NCBI RefSeq assembly: GCF_000010185.1
Contig: NC_010376.1
Span: 1,311,501-1,375,500 of the forward strand
DNA from: Finegoldia magna ATCC 29328
GTDB taxonomy: Bacteria > Bacillota > Clostridia > Tissierellales > Peptoniphilaceae
Direction: 5' to 3'
DNA: 64,000 bases
Position numbers and translations under genes: made by a program. This document shows, piece after piece, positions 1 to 9,737 of the stretch. The notes beneath the pieces are model-generated. The model made no database searches and was not told where the DNA came from. It was given only the letters and a program-made list of their open reading frames with translations. Position 1 is the first letter of the stretch. Every line of letters starts with the position of its first letter.

Positions 1-1635
1 GTTCAAACTTTCTTCTGTTTCATCTGTTTTAGAATCATTTATTTTTTCCTGATAATAATCGTAATTTCCAAGGAAAGTCGTCGCTTTGTCTTTTTCTAAT
101 ACAATAATTTTATCACAAACTCTATTTAAAAAATATCTATCGTGGCTAATTACGAAAACCGTACCCTCGTAATTTATTAAAGAATCTTCCAAACTTTCCT
201 TTGAGTCAATATCCAAGTGATTAGTAGGTTCGTCCAGTAATAAAAAATTTGATTTTGAAAGCATCAACTTCAATAACGATACACGCGCCTTTTCTCCGCC
301 ACTCAAATCTTCAATCAGTTTGAAGATATCGTCTCCAACAAAATTCATAATAGCAAAAGCACTTCTGATTTCGTAGTGAGTCATTTTGGGATATTCGTCC
401 CAAATTTCATCGATAATTGTGTTTTTGTCGTTCAAATAAATTTGTTCTTGGTCGAAATATCCGATATTAACATTAGATCCTAATCTGAATTTTCCTGAAG
501 TTGGTTTTAATTTTTTAGTTATAATATTAAATAAAGTCGTTTTACCAACCCCATTTGCTCCGATTAGTCCAACTCTTTCTTCCTTATATATATCTAAGTT
601 ACAGTTCTCAAAAATTAACTTGTCGTCAATTTTTTTGGACAAATCTTCAACCATCAACACGTCTTTGCCGCTTGGCGAGGATATTTTGAATTTTATTCCA
701 AATGTTCCGTCATCGTAAGTAGGCTTATCCATTAGTTTCATTTTATCTAGAAGTTTTTTTCTGGATTGTCCTTGCTTATTCTTTTTCGCATTATCAGTAC
801 TTGTATATTTTTCAACGATTTCAAGTTGTCTCTTGTACTCACGTTGCTGATTTTCGTATGTTTTACGTTGAATATCCATGTAGATTTTTCTTTGTTTCAT
901 AAAACCAGTGTAATCTGTTTCGTAAGTTTTGATGGTTCTATTTTCCATGTGAAAAATCCTGTTTACAATTCCATCTAAGAAATATCTATCGTGAGAGATT
1001 ATAACGCAAGCACCTTTGTAATTTTTTAGAAAAGTTTCCAAAAACTCGATAGCTTTGATATCCAAATGGTTGGTAGGTTCGTCTAATAATAATACGTCGC
1101 ATTTTTGAAGAAGAAGTTTTGCGAGCATTATTCGTGATTTTTGACCACCACTGAAATTAGTGACGTTTTTGTCCAAATCATCATCCGAAAATCCCAGGCC
1201 CTTTAATGTGCCTCTGATTTCAGAATCGTAGAGATATCCCCCCATTGATTCGAATCTTTCCAAATCTCTGTGGTATTTGTTCATCAAATCTTCCAAATCT
1301 TCAGCATCATTCATTTGATTTTCGTATTCTCGAAGTTTGTTCTCCAATCTCAATACTTCTGAAAAAACACTCAAACATTCTTCGTACAAACTATTACTTG
1401 AATCAAATGAATTGTGTTGCTTCAAGTATCCTATTTTCAAATCATTTTTAATGAACAAATCCCCACTGTCTTTTGATAATTCTCCTGTCAAAATATTAAA
1501 CAAAGTGGATTTGCCAGCACCATTTATTCCTATGATTCCAATTTTATCATTGTCGTTAATGTTAAAAGTCACTTTTTCCAAAATGCTTTTATCTAAGAAA
1601 GATTTTTCTATGTCTTTTGCGCCTATTAGAATCAT
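1..1635 (-). CDS. ABC-F family ATP-binding protein (3' end outside window)
   Basis: Soluble ATPase with two fused ABC domains and no membrane segments, the ABC-F layout of ribosome-associated translation or antibiotic-protection factors. Reading the minus strand from the ATG at 1633-1635 gives 545 open codons to the window edge with no stop, so the C-terminus is missing. First domain: Walker A GINGAGKST near residue 40, signature SGGQKSR near 155, Walker B LLLDEPTNHLD. Second domain: GANGVGKTT near 360, SGGEKAR near 447, again LLLDEPTNHLD. A charged linker rich in K, Q and R lies between them, as in ABC-F proteins. The ribosome binding site AGGAAGTG precedes the ATG. Which ABC-F subgroup this is cannot be decided; the missing tail would help. 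Confidence 0.9.
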   Translation of the reverse strand, partial: MILIGAKDIEKSFLDKSILEKVTFNINDNDKIGIIGINGAGKSTLFNILTGELSKDSGDLFIKNDLKIGYLKQHNSFDSSNSLYEECLSVFSEVLRLENKLREYENQMNDAEDLEDLMNKYHRDLERFESMGGYLYDSEIRGTLKGLGFSDDDLDKNVTNFSGGQKSRIMLAKLLLQKCDVLLLDEPTNHLDIKAIEFLETFLKNYKGACVIISHDRYFLDGIVNRIFHMENRTIKTYETDYTGFMKQRKIYMDIQRKTYENQQREYKRQLEIVEKYTSTDNAKKNKQGQSRKKLLDKMKLMDKPTYDDGTFGIKFKISSPSGKDVLMVEDLSKKIDDKLIFENCNLDIYKEERVGLIGANGVGKTTLFNIITKKLKPTSGKFRLGSNVNIGYFDQEQIYLNDKNTIIDEIWDEYPKMTHYEIRSAFAIMNFVGDDIFKLIEDLSGGEKARVSLLKLMLSKSNFLLLDEPTNHLDIDSKESLEDSLINYEGTVFVISHDRYFLNRVCDKIIVLEKDKATTFLGNYDYYQEKINDSKTDETEESLN

Positions 1636-1688
1636 TTTTTCACTTCCTAACTAAACAGTCAATCAACCCAATGATGAGTTAATTGACC

Positions 1689-2231
1689 TTATTTTTTTAA
1701 AGATGACACAACTTTATTTGAATCTACATCTATAAGTTTGATTTCATCTTCATCTATTATTGCGATTGATTTGACACCGTCTTTTGGAATCGAAGGGCTT
1801 CCAGGATTTAACAAAATAACTCCGTCTTTTTCTTCCAAAACTTTTACATGAGTGTGTCCTGTTATCACGATATCGCAATTATTCGCATTGGCAATCCTAA
1901 TTCTATTGTCTTCATCTTCTTCATATCCATGAATTGTGAAAATTCTATATTTGCCAAGATTTAATATTCTATGCTTTTGTGTCAAATCGTGTTCAATTAC
2001 CATTTGATCTACATCGCTGTCGCAATTTCCTCTAGTATAGATTACATTATCCATAGATTTGAAAATAACCGCCAAATCTTTTGGATTGTAATCTTCTGGA
2101 AGAGCATTACGAGGTCCATGATACAAAACATCTCCCAGATGCAAAATCGTATCGCAATCTTTTAAAATCTCAAGAGCTTTTTTTGTATTGTCCAAAGATC
2201 CATGAGTGTCGCTAATTACGCCTATTTTCAT
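1689..2231 (-). CDS. YfcE/MJ0936-family metallophosphoesterase
   Basis: Small (180 aa) calcineurin-like phosphodiesterase. Metal-binding motifs appear in family order: GVISDTHG (residues 4-11), HLGDVLYHG (about 31-39), RGNCD (about 66-70) and GHTHV (about 124-128). Family members hydrolyse phosphodiesters in vitro; the physiological substrate is not known from sequence. The start overlaps the lon stop codon by one base (TAATG), so translation is probably coupled to lon. Confidence 0.88.
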   Translation of the reverse strand: MKIGVISDTHGSLDNTKKALEILKDCDTILHLGDVLYHGPRNALPEDYNPKDLAVIFKSMDNVIYTRGNCDSDVDQMVIEHDLTQKHRILNLGKYRIFTIHGYEEDEDNRIRIANANNCDIVITGHTHVKVLEEKDGVILLNPGSPSIPKDGVKSIAIIDEDEIKLIDVDSNKVVSSLKK

Positions 2232-4564
2232 TAGATTAATACCTCATCCAAAATTTCTTTTACATTACTTGTAAAATAGAATTTGATTTTTTGTCTTATT
2301 TTAGGATCAATATCTTGTATATCTCTCTTGTTTTCTTTCGGCAAGAACACTTTATTGATTCCGTATCTGTGAGCAGCCAATACTTTTTCCTTAACTCCAC
2401 CAATTGCCAAAACCCTTCCTGTAAGTGTTATTTCTCCGGTCATTGCAAAATCGTGTTTTACTTTTCTTCCTGTCAATGCACTAACCAAAGCTGTAACCAT
2501 TGTAACACCTGCTGATGGGCCGTCTTTTGGAACAGCTCCTTCTGGAACGTGAATGTGAATATCTTTTTCTTTGTAGAATTCACCTTTTATTCCCAAAGCT
2601 TCTTGATTGCTTCTGATATATGAAATAGCAGCCATGGCCGATTCTTTCATTACATCTCCAAGTTTTCCTGTAAGTTGTGTTTTGCCGCTACCATCCATTA
2701 CATTCGCTTCAATTGTAAGAATTACTCCGCCAACTTGTGTCCATGCTAATCCATTTACAACTCCAACTGTATCTTCTCTTGGAATTTCATCATCTAAAAC
2801 TAATTTAGATCCCAAGAATTTTTCCAAATTTTTATTGTTAACTACAACTTTTTTTACATCGTCTTTTACGATTTTTACCACAGCTTTTCTGATAACTTTC
2901 CCGATATTTCTTTCAAGCTCTCTTACTCCACTTTCTCTAGTGTAGTTGTTTATAATTGTATAAATAGCATCTCTTGTGATGTGAAATTGTGATTTATCCA
3001 TTCCATTTTCTTTTAATTGACGCGGAAGCAAATATCTATTAGCAATTTCAAATTTTTCAGAATCTGTGTAGCTTGTAACTCTGATAACTTCCATTCTATC
3101 TAACAATGCATCTGGGATTTGTTCTTGTGAGTTGGCAGTTGTAATAAATAAAACATCTGACAAATCCACAGGGATTTCGATGTAATTATCTGTAAATTCG
3201 CTGTTTTGTTCTGGGTCTAAAACTTCCAATAAAGCACTTGCAGGATCTCCTCTAAAATCAGAAGCTAACTTATCAATTTCATCCAATAAAAATACTGGAT
3301 TTAATTTCTTAGCTTTTTGCAATTGAGTTATAATTCTTCCTGGCATCGCACCAATATAAGTTTTTCTGTGACCTCTAATTTCTGCTTCATCGCGCACACC
3401 ACCCAATCTCATTGATACAAATTTTCTGTTAGTAGCATCAGCGATTGATCTTGCAATTGAAGTTTTACCAACTCCTGGAGGTCCAACCAAACAAAGTATA
3501 GGCCCTTTTAATGATCCTGTCATTTTCTTAACTGCCAAGTATTCCAAAATTCTTTTTTTCACATCTTCAAGTCCAAAATGACCATCGTTTAATACTTTTT
3601 CTGCAACCTTCAAATCAATTGAACTTTTTGATTTTTTATTCCAAGGAATATCCAATACTTGATCAATGTAATTTCTAATCACAGTACTTTCAGGATTATT
3701 TGGATTCATAGAAGATAATCTGTTGATTTCTTTTAAAACGTGTTCTTCAGAATCTTTTTTGAGTTTTAGTTTTTTAACCCTATTAGCATAATCGTCAGTA
3801 TCTTCGATATCATATTCTTCTCCCAATTCCATCTTAATTTGACGCAATTGTTCTTGAAGGAAATATTCTTTTTGTGTATCAGAAATTTCTTTGTTTGTTC
3901 TTTCTTCGATATCTTCTTTTATCTTCAAAAATTCAATTTCTTTGATTACAAATTTGTACACCAATTCAATTCTTTCATCCATATCCAAAGTTTCTAATAA
4001 CAAAATAGAATCCTTGTCATTTAATGAAATAAGCATTGCAATTGTATCTATTAAAGAACTAGGATCTTCTTCATTTAAAAGACCGCCGAGTAAATCTTGT
4101 GGTAATGGTTTTTTGATAATTTCCGCCAAACTTTCAAACGAAGAAATAATCATCCTAATCATAGTCAATGATTTATCTGTTGGATGATATTTTGTCTTAT
4201 CGTACTCCATAACTTCTACGTTTGCTTCTAGGAAACTGTCGTTTTCCACAAAGTCTACGATTTTCGCTCTATCATAAGCTTCTACCAAAACTCTTATATT
4301 TCCATTTGGCATTTTAATTGTTTGTTTAATACTTGCAAGAACTCCTGTATGATAAAAATCTTCCTTTGTAATGTTTTCTAACATTGGGTCTTTTTGAGTA
4401 CAAATAAAAATCTCAGAATTTCTGAGCAAACTAGCATTTAAAGCATTTAATGAAACTTCCCTTCCAACTTCGAAATGTTGGATATTATTTGGAAACAACC
4501 ACAAACCACGCAACGCGATTATTGGAAGTTTCTTTTCTGATATTGTATAGTATTCTTTCATCAA
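2231..4564 (-). CDS. lon: ATP-dependent protease Lon
   Basis: Full-length LonA (777 aa, the usual length). N-terminal LON substrate-binding domain to about residue 200, a coiled helical region, AAA+ ATPase with Walker A GPPGVGKTS near residue 360 and Walker B VFLLDEIDK, then the protease domain with the Ser-Lys dyad in PKDGPSAGVTM (Ser near 684) and the following TGEITLTG/GGVKEK region. It degrades misfolded and regulatory proteins in the cytoplasm. It lies downstream of tig-clpP-clpX but a terminator hairpin (4595-4620) separates it from clpX, so it is likely transcribed separately or by readthrough. No CtsR or CIRCE operator was found upstream. Confidence 0.98.
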   Translation of the reverse strand: MMKEYYTISEKKLPIIALRGLWLFPNNIQHFEVGREVSLNALNASLLRNSEIFICTQKDPMLENITKEDFYHTGVLASIKQTIKMPNGNIRVLVEAYDRAKIVDFVENDSFLEANVEVMEYDKTKYHPTDKSLTMIRMIISSFESLAEIIKKPLPQDLLGGLLNEEDPSSLIDTIAMLISLNDKDSILLLETLDMDERIELVYKFVIKEIEFLKIKEDIEERTNKEISDTQKEYFLQEQLRQIKMELGEEYDIEDTDDYANRVKKLKLKKDSEEHVLKEINRLSSMNPNNPESTVIRNYIDQVLDIPWNKKSKSSIDLKVAEKVLNDGHFGLEDVKKRILEYLAVKKMTGSLKGPILCLVGPPGVGKTSIARSIADATNRKFVSMRLGGVRDEAEIRGHRKTYIGAMPGRIITQLQKAKKLNPVFLLDEIDKLASDFRGDPASALLEVLDPEQNSEFTDNYIEIPVDLSDVLFITTANSQEQIPDALLDRMEVIRVTSYTDSEKFEIANRYLLPRQLKENGMDKSQFHITRDAIYTIINNYTRESGVRELERNIGKVIRKAVVKIVKDDVKKVVVNNKNLEKFLGSKLVLDDEIPREDTVGVVNGLAWTQVGGVILTIEANVMDGSGKTQLTGKLGDVMKESAMAAISYIRSNQEALGIKGEFYKEKDIHIHVPEGAVPKDGPSAGVTMVTALVSALTGRKVKHDFAMTGEITLTGRVLAIGGVKEKVLAAHRYGINKVFLPKENKRDIQDIDPKIRQKIKFYFTSNVKEILDEVLI

Positions 4565-4594
4565 ACTCCTCTTTCGAATTTAATCTATTGATAA

Positions 4595-4620
4595 AAATAG
4601 CTCACCTTACGTGAGCTATT
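4595..4620 (-). terminator. Intrinsic terminator after clpX
   Basis: Perfect 10-bp stem (aatagctcac / gtgagctatt) with a 5-nt loop, followed on the minus strand by a TTTTTAT run. It lies between the clpX stop codon and the lon start. Confidence 0.85.
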
Positions 4621-4624
4621 TGTG

Positions 4625-5860
4625 TTATTTATTATTTGTTTTAAAAACAAGTTTTGGGTCTTTTCCTTCTAGTACACTTTCTTTTGTCAAAATAACTTTT
4701 GAAATGTCTTGTCTTGATGGTAGCTCAAACATAATATTCATCAAAGATTTTTCTATTATTGTTCGCAAACCTCTGGCGCCTGTTTTTCTATCGTAAGCTA
4801 ATTTTGCAATAGCTTTCAATGCATCTTCATCAAATTCAAGCTCAACATCATCCATTTTGAATAATTCTTGATATTGTTTGATAACCGCATTTTTAGGTTC
4901 CAAAAGTATTCGAATTAAAGCTTGTTCATCTAGTTCATCAAGTGTAACTAAAACTGGAATTCTTCCTACAAATTCAGGAATTAAACCGAATTTAATCAAA
5001 TCTTCTGGTCTAAAATCTTTGAACAACTCAGAAATTTTCTTGTGTTCATTATCTCCCAAATCCGCACCAAAACCTATCGATTTTGTTTCTGTTCTTCTTT
5101 CGATTATTTTTTCTAAGCCTTCAAAAGCTCCGCCAACAATGAATAAAATATTTCTCGTATCTACTTGAATATATTCTTGGTTAGGATGCTTTCTTCCACC
5201 TTGTGGTGGTACGTTACAAATTGTACCTTCAACTATTTTTAGTAAAGCTTGTTGTACGCCTTCTCCGCTAACATCTCTAGTGATGGAAGGATTTTCGCTT
5301 TTTCTAGTAATTTTGTCGATTTCGTCGATATAGATGATCCCTTGTTCTGCTTTTTCGATATCGTAATCTGCCGCTTGAATAAGCTTCAAAATCACATTTT
5401 CTACATCTTCTCCGACATATCCAGCTTCTGTAAGACTAGTTGCATCGGCAATAGCAAAAGGAACATCTAATATCTTGGCTAATGTTTCTGCCAAAAGTGT
5501 TTTACCACTTCCAGTCGGACCCACCAATAAAATATTCGATTTTTGTAATTCTACATCATTGTTCATTAGATTAGAATTAATTCTTTTGTAATGATTATAT
5601 ACCGCAACAGCCAAGGCTTTCTTGCCTTCTTCTTGTTTGATTACATAATCATCAAGCACATCCTTGATTTCGATTGGCTTAGGCAAATCAATTCTTTCTT
5701 GGATATTATCTACATCTTTGAATTCTTCTTCGATTATGCTATTGCATAATGAAACACATTCATCGCAAATAAAAACTCCAGGTCCAGCAATTAATTTTTT
5801 TACTTCATCTTGTGATTTCCCGCAAAAAGAACATTTATATTGATTTTCGTTTTTTGGCAT
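4625..5860 (-). CDS. clpX: ATP-dependent Clp protease ATP-binding subunit ClpX
   Basis: AAA+ unfoldase that recognises substrates and feeds them to ClpP. 411 aa, normal length. N-terminal C4 zinc-binding domain (CSFCGKSQ near residues 10-17 and CDECVSLC near 33-40), Walker A GPTGSGKT near 115, Walker [10 protein letters not shown], and the IGF tripeptide (in SIGFGAD) that docks on ClpP. It follows clpP by 10 nt, so the two form a co-transcribed pair that makes ClpXP. Confidence 0.98.
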   Translation of the reverse strand: MPKNENQYKCSFCGKSQDEVKKLIAGPGVFICDECVSLCNSIIEEEFKDVDNIQERIDLPKPIEIKDVLDDYVIKQEEGKKALAVAVYNHYKRINSNLMNNDVELQKSNILLVGPTGSGKTLLAETLAKILDVPFAIADATSLTEAGYVGEDVENVILKLIQAADYDIEKAEQGIIYIDEIDKITRKSENPSITRDVSGEGVQQALLKIVEGTICNVPPQGGRKHPNQEYIQVDTRNILFIVGGAFEGLEKIIERRTETKSIGFGADLGDNEHKKISELFKDFRPEDLIKFGLIPEFVGRIPVLVTLDELDEQALIRILLEPKNAVIKQYQELFKMDDVELEFDEDALKAIAKLAYDRKTGARGLRTIIEKSLMNIMFELPSRQDISKVILTKESVLEGKDPKLVFKTNNK

Positions 5861-5870
5861 AAATATTTCC

Positions 5871-6458
5871 TTATTTAGAAGTATATATAACTTCGTCTAT
5901 CAATCCATACTCTTTTGCTTCTTCTGCTGTTAGTATGAAATCTCTGTCTGTATCTCTTTCAATTTTTTCTAGAGGTTGTCCAGTTCTTTCAGATAATATC
6001 TTGTTTAATAATTCTCTCTTCTTCAAAATATTCTTAGCGTGAATTTCGATATCACTAGCTTGTCCTTGCGCTCCTCCAAGTGGTTGATGGATTAAAGTAT
6101 CTGCGTTTGGAAGTGCATATCTTTTTCCTTTTGCTCCACTTGTTAGAAGAATTGCGCCCATACTAGCAGCCATACCAACACAGATAGTTGAAACATCTGG
6201 TTTAACGTATTGCATAGTATCGTAAATTGCTAATCCTGCACTTACAGAACCGCCTGGTGAATTAATATATAATTGAATATCCTTTTTAGGATCTTCACTT
6301 TCTAAGAACAATAATTGAGCTATAACAAGATCCGCCATCTGATCATTAACTTCGCCTGTAACGAAAATAATTCTTTCTTTTAAAAGTCTAGAGAAAATAT
6401 CATAAGATCTTTCGCCTCTATTACTTTGTTCTACAACCATTGGTACTAAAGATGGCAT
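5871..6458 (-). CDS. clpP: ATP-dependent Clp protease proteolytic subunit ClpP
   Basis: Serine protease subunit (195 aa) that forms the double heptameric barrel degrading substrates unfolded by ClpX. The catalytic triad is visible: Ser99 in GMAASMGA, His124 in HQPLGG and Asp173 in ERDTDRDFI. The short N-terminus ([20 protein letters not shown]) is the usual propeptide/axial loop region. It lies 40 nt after tig and 10 nt before clpX, the classic tig-clpP-clpX order. Confidence 0.98.
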   Translation of the reverse strand: MPSLVPMVVEQSNRGERSYDIFSRLLKERIIFVTGEVNDQMADLVIAQLLFLESEDPKKDIQLYINSPGGSVSAGLAIYDTMQYVKPDVSTICVGMAASMGAILLTSGAKGKRYALPNADTLIHQPLGGAQGQASDIEIHAKNILKKRELLNKILSERTGQPLEKIERDTDRDFILTAEEAKEYGLIDEVIYTSK

Positions 6459-6498
6459 ATTAATAACCTCCTATTATTAATTCTAATATATTGAAATA

Positions 6499-7821
6499 TT
6501 ATTTATCTTCTTTTTCTTCAGCTTTTTTAATTTCGAATTTAGTGTTTTCTACTAATTTTTCTAAAGCTTTCTTTCTCTTGATGTCTTCTTTTAAGAATTC
6601 AACATTTGGGCTGTTTTTGAATTCTTCGATGAATTTTTCTTCATCGTCTTTTCCATAAACCTTAGCGAATTCTTTTAATTGTTCATCTAATTCTTCATCT
6701 GTAGATTCGATTGCTTCTTTTTCGATATATTTTTCTAATACCAAATCGCCCTTAACTTTTAATTCAGCGTTAGCTCTTAATTCGTTTTTAACATCTTCTT
6801 CTGAAGTGTTAGTGATTTGGAAGTATTGATCTGTATTTAAGCCCATTTGTTGAACTCTTCTTGCAAAATCTTGGAATTGACGATTAACTTCGTTGTCAAT
6901 CATAGATTCTGGAACTGAAATTTCAGTAGCTTCAATCAAAGCTTCTACAGCTTTGTTTTGTTTTTCAACTAATTGTCTTTGTTCGTTGTCTTTTTCTAAG
7001 TGTTCTTTGATGTCTTTCTTGTATTCATCAAGAGTATCGAATTCAGAAACGTCTTTTACGAATTCATCATCTAATTCAGGTAATACTTTTTCTTTGATTG
7101 AATTGATTTTACATTCAAACTTAGCATCTTTTCCCTTTAAAGAATCTTCGTGGTAATCTTCTGGGAATTTAACATTAACATCAAATTCATCTCCAGCATT
7201 GTGACCTACGATTTGTTCTTCAAATCCTGGAATAAATGTGTGTGAACCTAAAACTAATTCGTAATCTTCAGCTTCTCCACCATCAAATGCTTTATCATCT
7301 ACAAAGCCTTTGAAATTGATAGAAACAGTGTCGTTTTCTTTAGCTTCTCTTCCTTCAACTTCTTGAACTCTTGCGTTTGATTCTAATTCGTGGTTGACTT
7401 TCATATCAACATCAGAATCAGTTACTTTGAATTCTTCGATTTCTGCTGAAAGCTTAGAATAATCACCTAATTCAAATTCTGGTTTTAAATCAACAGTGAA
7501 TTTTACTTTTACATCATTGTTTTCAGTAATATCATCAAGATCGATGTCAGGTTGAGAAACTGGTTCTAATTCTAATTCTTCGATAGCTTTTTCGTAAATT
7601 CCTGGTAATAAAAGATTTACAGCATCTTCGTAGAATAAACCTTCACCGTAAGCTCTTTCCAACATTTTTCTTGGAACTTTACCTTTTCTAAATCCTTTTA
7701 AACTAAATCTAGATCTATTCTTTTTGTAACTTTCCTCAATTGCGTTATTGAAATCTTCTGCAGGTATTTCACATGTGAATACCGCTTGGTTATTTTCTTT
7801 ACTTACAAGCACTGCGCTCAT
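6499..7821 (-). CDS. tig: Trigger factor, ribosome-associated chaperone
   Basis: First folding chaperone met by nascent chains at the ribosome exit tunnel; also has peptidyl-prolyl isomerase activity. 440 aa. The ribosome-binding signature GFRKGKVPRKML lies near residues 43-54, the FKBP-like PPIase domain spans about 160-245 (NDTVSINFKGFVDDKAFDGG onward), and the helical chaperone arms form the rest. The C-terminus is strongly acidic/lysine-rich. A TATAAT box lies about 65 nt upstream of the ATG. It heads the tig-clpP-clpX unit. Confidence 0.97.
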   Translation of the reverse strand: MSAVLVSKENNQAVFTCEIPAEDFNNAIEESYKKNRSRFSLKGFRKGKVPRKMLERAYGEGLFYEDAVNLLLPGIYEKAIEELELEPVSQPDIDLDDITENNDVKVKFTVDLKPEFELGDYSKLSAEIEEFKVTDSDVDMKVNHELESNARVQEVEGREAKENDTVSINFKGFVDDKAFDGGEAEDYELVLGSHTFIPGFEEQIVGHNAGDEFDVNVKFPEDYHEDSLKGKDAKFECKINSIKEKVLPELDDEFVKDVSEFDTLDEYKKDIKEHLEKDNEQRQLVEKQNKAVEALIEATEISVPESMIDNEVNRQFQDFARRVQQMGLNTDQYFQITNTSEEDVKNELRANAELKVKGDLVLEKYIEKEAIESTDEELDEQLKEFAKVYGKDDEEKFIEEFKNSPNVEFLKEDIKRKKALEKLVENTKFEIKKAEEKEDK

Positions 7822-7886
7822 ACTTTCCTCCTAATTTTTATTTAAAACTTAAATTAATTTCACTTAAAATAGAAATTCCAGGTAAT

Positions 7887-7915
7887 ATTATACCCTAAAT
7901 ACCATTTTTTTTAAA
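7887..7915 (-). promoter_or_regulatory. Probable promoter of tig-clpP-clpX
   Basis: Minus strand TATAAT (7887-7892) with TTTAAA (7910-7915) 17 nt upstream. The -35 is weak but the -10 is perfect, and the unit begins about 65 nt downstream. No tandem GGTCAAA CtsR site or CIRCE repeat is visible. Confidence 0.55.
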
Positions 7916-7944
7916 GTTTTTTAGCTAAAATGATTAAAAAAGTG

Positions 7945-8931
7945 TTATTTTTGTTCAACTTTGTAGTATAAATCTAATTTTTTTGCTAATTTTTCAAAAT
8001 TTTCTTGCGTTTTGCCAATATAAACACCATTTTGTATTGATGTTGTAAGAAGTTTATTAGTAGTTTTGTCTACATTTCCTTCATTTACCAAAATATTTAC
8101 GTAATTTTTTTGTAGACCAACATAAGACGCCAATAAAGATGTTCTAATATCTTTATACTCTGTGAAGATAATCTTCGAGTATTTTATATTGGAATTTTGT
8201 GCATAGTTTGCATCATAAACAGATCTGTAATCATTTCGTGTGACCTTGAATCCATTTTGCTTTAACTTCTCATCGTATTCACTACTTATCATTGAAGTTG
8301 GTTGATCAATCAAAATATTTGAAATACCTTTATTAATAGCAAATTTTATAATGGAATCGTCAAATTTCTTACCAGATACAAATGTAATCGCATATCCATT
8401 TTTTAAATAGTATCCCATCTTTGCCTGAATAAAATTAAAATTAGACATATCGCTAAGAACCAACGTATCGGTAGGGTTAAGATTAGTGTTTTCTTTGATG
8501 ACATTCTTTGATACCTCTGCGCGATTTTTCCCATCAATTCTCGAAACCAACAAACCACTCAATTTCAAATTATCAGAAATCTCTTCTGAAACTGATTTTG
8601 GACCACCGATAATATACACATTTTTTGCTTTCAGTCTATTTACTTCTTTTAATATAGGACTTTCCTTCTTTATATATGCTCCATCATTTTGAATAAACAA
8701 AATCGCCGCCTTGTTCTTATACGCAAAACTTAGTGCCGAAATTATATCACTTTCTTTTTTTTCATTTACAATAACCAAATTGGGGTTTTTATCATAAACT
8801 TCTGCGGTCAATTTCTCTGATAAATTTGAACAGTCTTCCTCAATTATTTTGTCCAGAACAACATTCGTATCACAGAAAGATTTTGTTGATAAAAACAATA
8901 AGCACATACACAAAAATAAAATTCTTTTCAT
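7945..8931 (-). CDS. Secreted CWB2-repeat protein without catalytic domain
   Basis: 328 aa with a signal peptide (MKRILFLCMCLLFLSTKSFC, residues 1-20) and nothing recognisable except cell-wall-binding type 2 (CWB2, PF04122) fold units. The middle unit carries the hallmark VYIIGGPKSVSEEI near residues 105-118 followed by SRIDGKNRAEVS; the flanking units keep length and spacing but have lost the IGG motif (ILIDQPTSMIS; GVYIGKTQENF). Three such units normally bind anionic wall polymers, so this may be a free-standing wall ligand or a decayed surface protein. It is transcribed divergently from an AraC-type regulator and shares a short operator-like region with it. Its exact role is unknown. Confidence 0.75.
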   Translation of the reverse strand: MKRILFLCMCLLFLSTKSFCDTNVVLDKIIEEDCSNLSEKLTAEVYDKNPNLVIVNEKKESDIISALSFAYKNKAAILFIQNDGAYIKKESPILKEVNRLKAKNVYIIGGPKSVSEEISDNLKLSGLLVSRIDGKNRAEVSKNVIKENTNLNPTDTLVLSDMSNFNFIQAKMGYYLKNGYAITFVSGKKFDDSIIKFAINKGISNILIDQPTSMISSEYDEKLKQNGFKVTRNDYRSVYDANYAQNSNIKYSKIIFTEYKDIRTSLLASYVGLQKNYVNILVNEGNVDKTTNKLLTTSIQNGVYIGKTQENFEKLAKKLDLYYKVEQK

Positions 8932-8948
8932 ATTTACCTCTTTATTAA

Positions 8949-9021
8949 TTATATATTAAAATCAAAACAAATTGCAAAAATATATCAATTGTTGCAAATT
9001 TCTGCAATTTAGTTATATAAT
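8949..9021. promoter_or_regulatory. Divergent promoters with phased TTGCAA elements
   Basis: Minus strand: TTGCAA (8972-8977), 17 nt, TATAAT (8949-8954) reading into the CWB2 gene. Plus strand: TTGCAA (8992-8997), 18 nt, TATAAT (9016-9021) reading into the AraC-type gene. TTGCAA is self-complementary; a third near copy CTGCAA sits at 9002-9007, so the elements start 20 and 10 bp apart, on the same helix face. The same elements therefore look like both -35 boxes and a shared operator. A protein-binding role is inference. Confidence 0.5.
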
Positions 9022-9058
9022 TAGTTAGTACTATCAAAAATGATGAAAGGAATTGTAT

Positions 9059-9721
9059 ATGTTCGTATTGGAATCAAAATTGATAAAGGCAGTTCAGATA
9101 AAATCAAATGAAGAATCTCACGAATTAGCCGATAAAATATTAAAAAACTGGGAAGAAACTGAAACTAATATTAGATCCCAAAAGAACACAATTATTCAAT
9201 TGCTAGGGATATTTTGTTGGAATCAGGTTAAAAATATAAGTGATCCTGAAAGTCTAAAATATAATGAAATCGAAAAAAACAAATTATTAAATAAATTAGA
9301 TCGCGATGATTCAGAAAATTTAAATGAAATATTTCATGAAATCGTTGAGTATTATACAACAAATCAAAATATATTTACTAAAGGCTGTGAAAATCCTTTA
9401 ATCAAAAGAACTTTGGATTATATTTACAACAATAGCGAACAAAAAATTTCACTGGAAGTGTTATCTGATCATTTGCATATATCTAAAAGTTATTTGTCGA
9501 CATTGATTTGCCAAAACACCGGCACTACACTTCCAAATATTTTGGCAACTTTCAGAATTGAAAAAAGCCTCCTGCTTTTGACTTACACTGACAAATCAAT
9601 CAGCGAAATATCAAAAGAATTGGGCTTCCAATCAGATTCTTATTTTTGCCAACAATTTAAAAATATAAAACAAATCACACCTAAAAAGTTCAGAACAATA
9701 ACAAAGCGTGACCTTTATTAA
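9059..9721 (+). CDS. AraC-family transcriptional regulator
   Basis: 220 aa. The C-terminal 100 residues (about 118-218) form the double helix-turn-helix of AraC/XylS proteins: ISLEVLSDHLHISKSYLSTLIC for the first helix pair and KSISEISKELGFQSDSYFCQQFK for the second, ending with the usual TPKKFRT. The first 115 residues are charged and have no recognised ligand domain. ATG 9059 is preferred to the in-frame TTG at 9053 because AAAGG ends 8 nt before the ATG but only 2 nt before the TTG. It is divergent from the CWB2 gene and next to the feo operon; either could be its target. The stop codon is inside the terminator stem. Confidence 0.88.
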   Translation: MFVLESKLIKAVQIKSNEESHELADKILKNWEETETNIRSQKNTIIQLLGIFCWNQVKNISDPESLKYNEIEKNKLLNKLDRDDSENLNEIFHEIVEYYTTNQNIFTKGCENPLIKRTLDYIYNNSEQKISLEVLSDHLHISKSYLSTLICQNTGTTLPNILATFRIEKSLLLLTYTDKSISEISKELGFQSDSYFCQQFKNIKQITPKKFRTITKRDLY

Positions 9722-9737
9722 GGCCACGCTTTTTTTT
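9706..9737. terminator. Bidirectional terminator between araC-type gene and feo operon
   Basis: Stem gcgtgacctt / aaggccacgc with one mismatch and T8 on the plus strand; on the minus strand it is followed by a T-rich stretch and begins just after the stop of the small Cys-rich gene. It serves both convergent units. Confidence 0.85.

Noticed and set aside
6459-7944. CtsR or CIRCE heat-shock operators before tig, clpP and lon
   Set aside because: I looked for tandem GGTCAAA and for the TTAGCACTC-N9-GAGTGCTAA repeat and saw neither.
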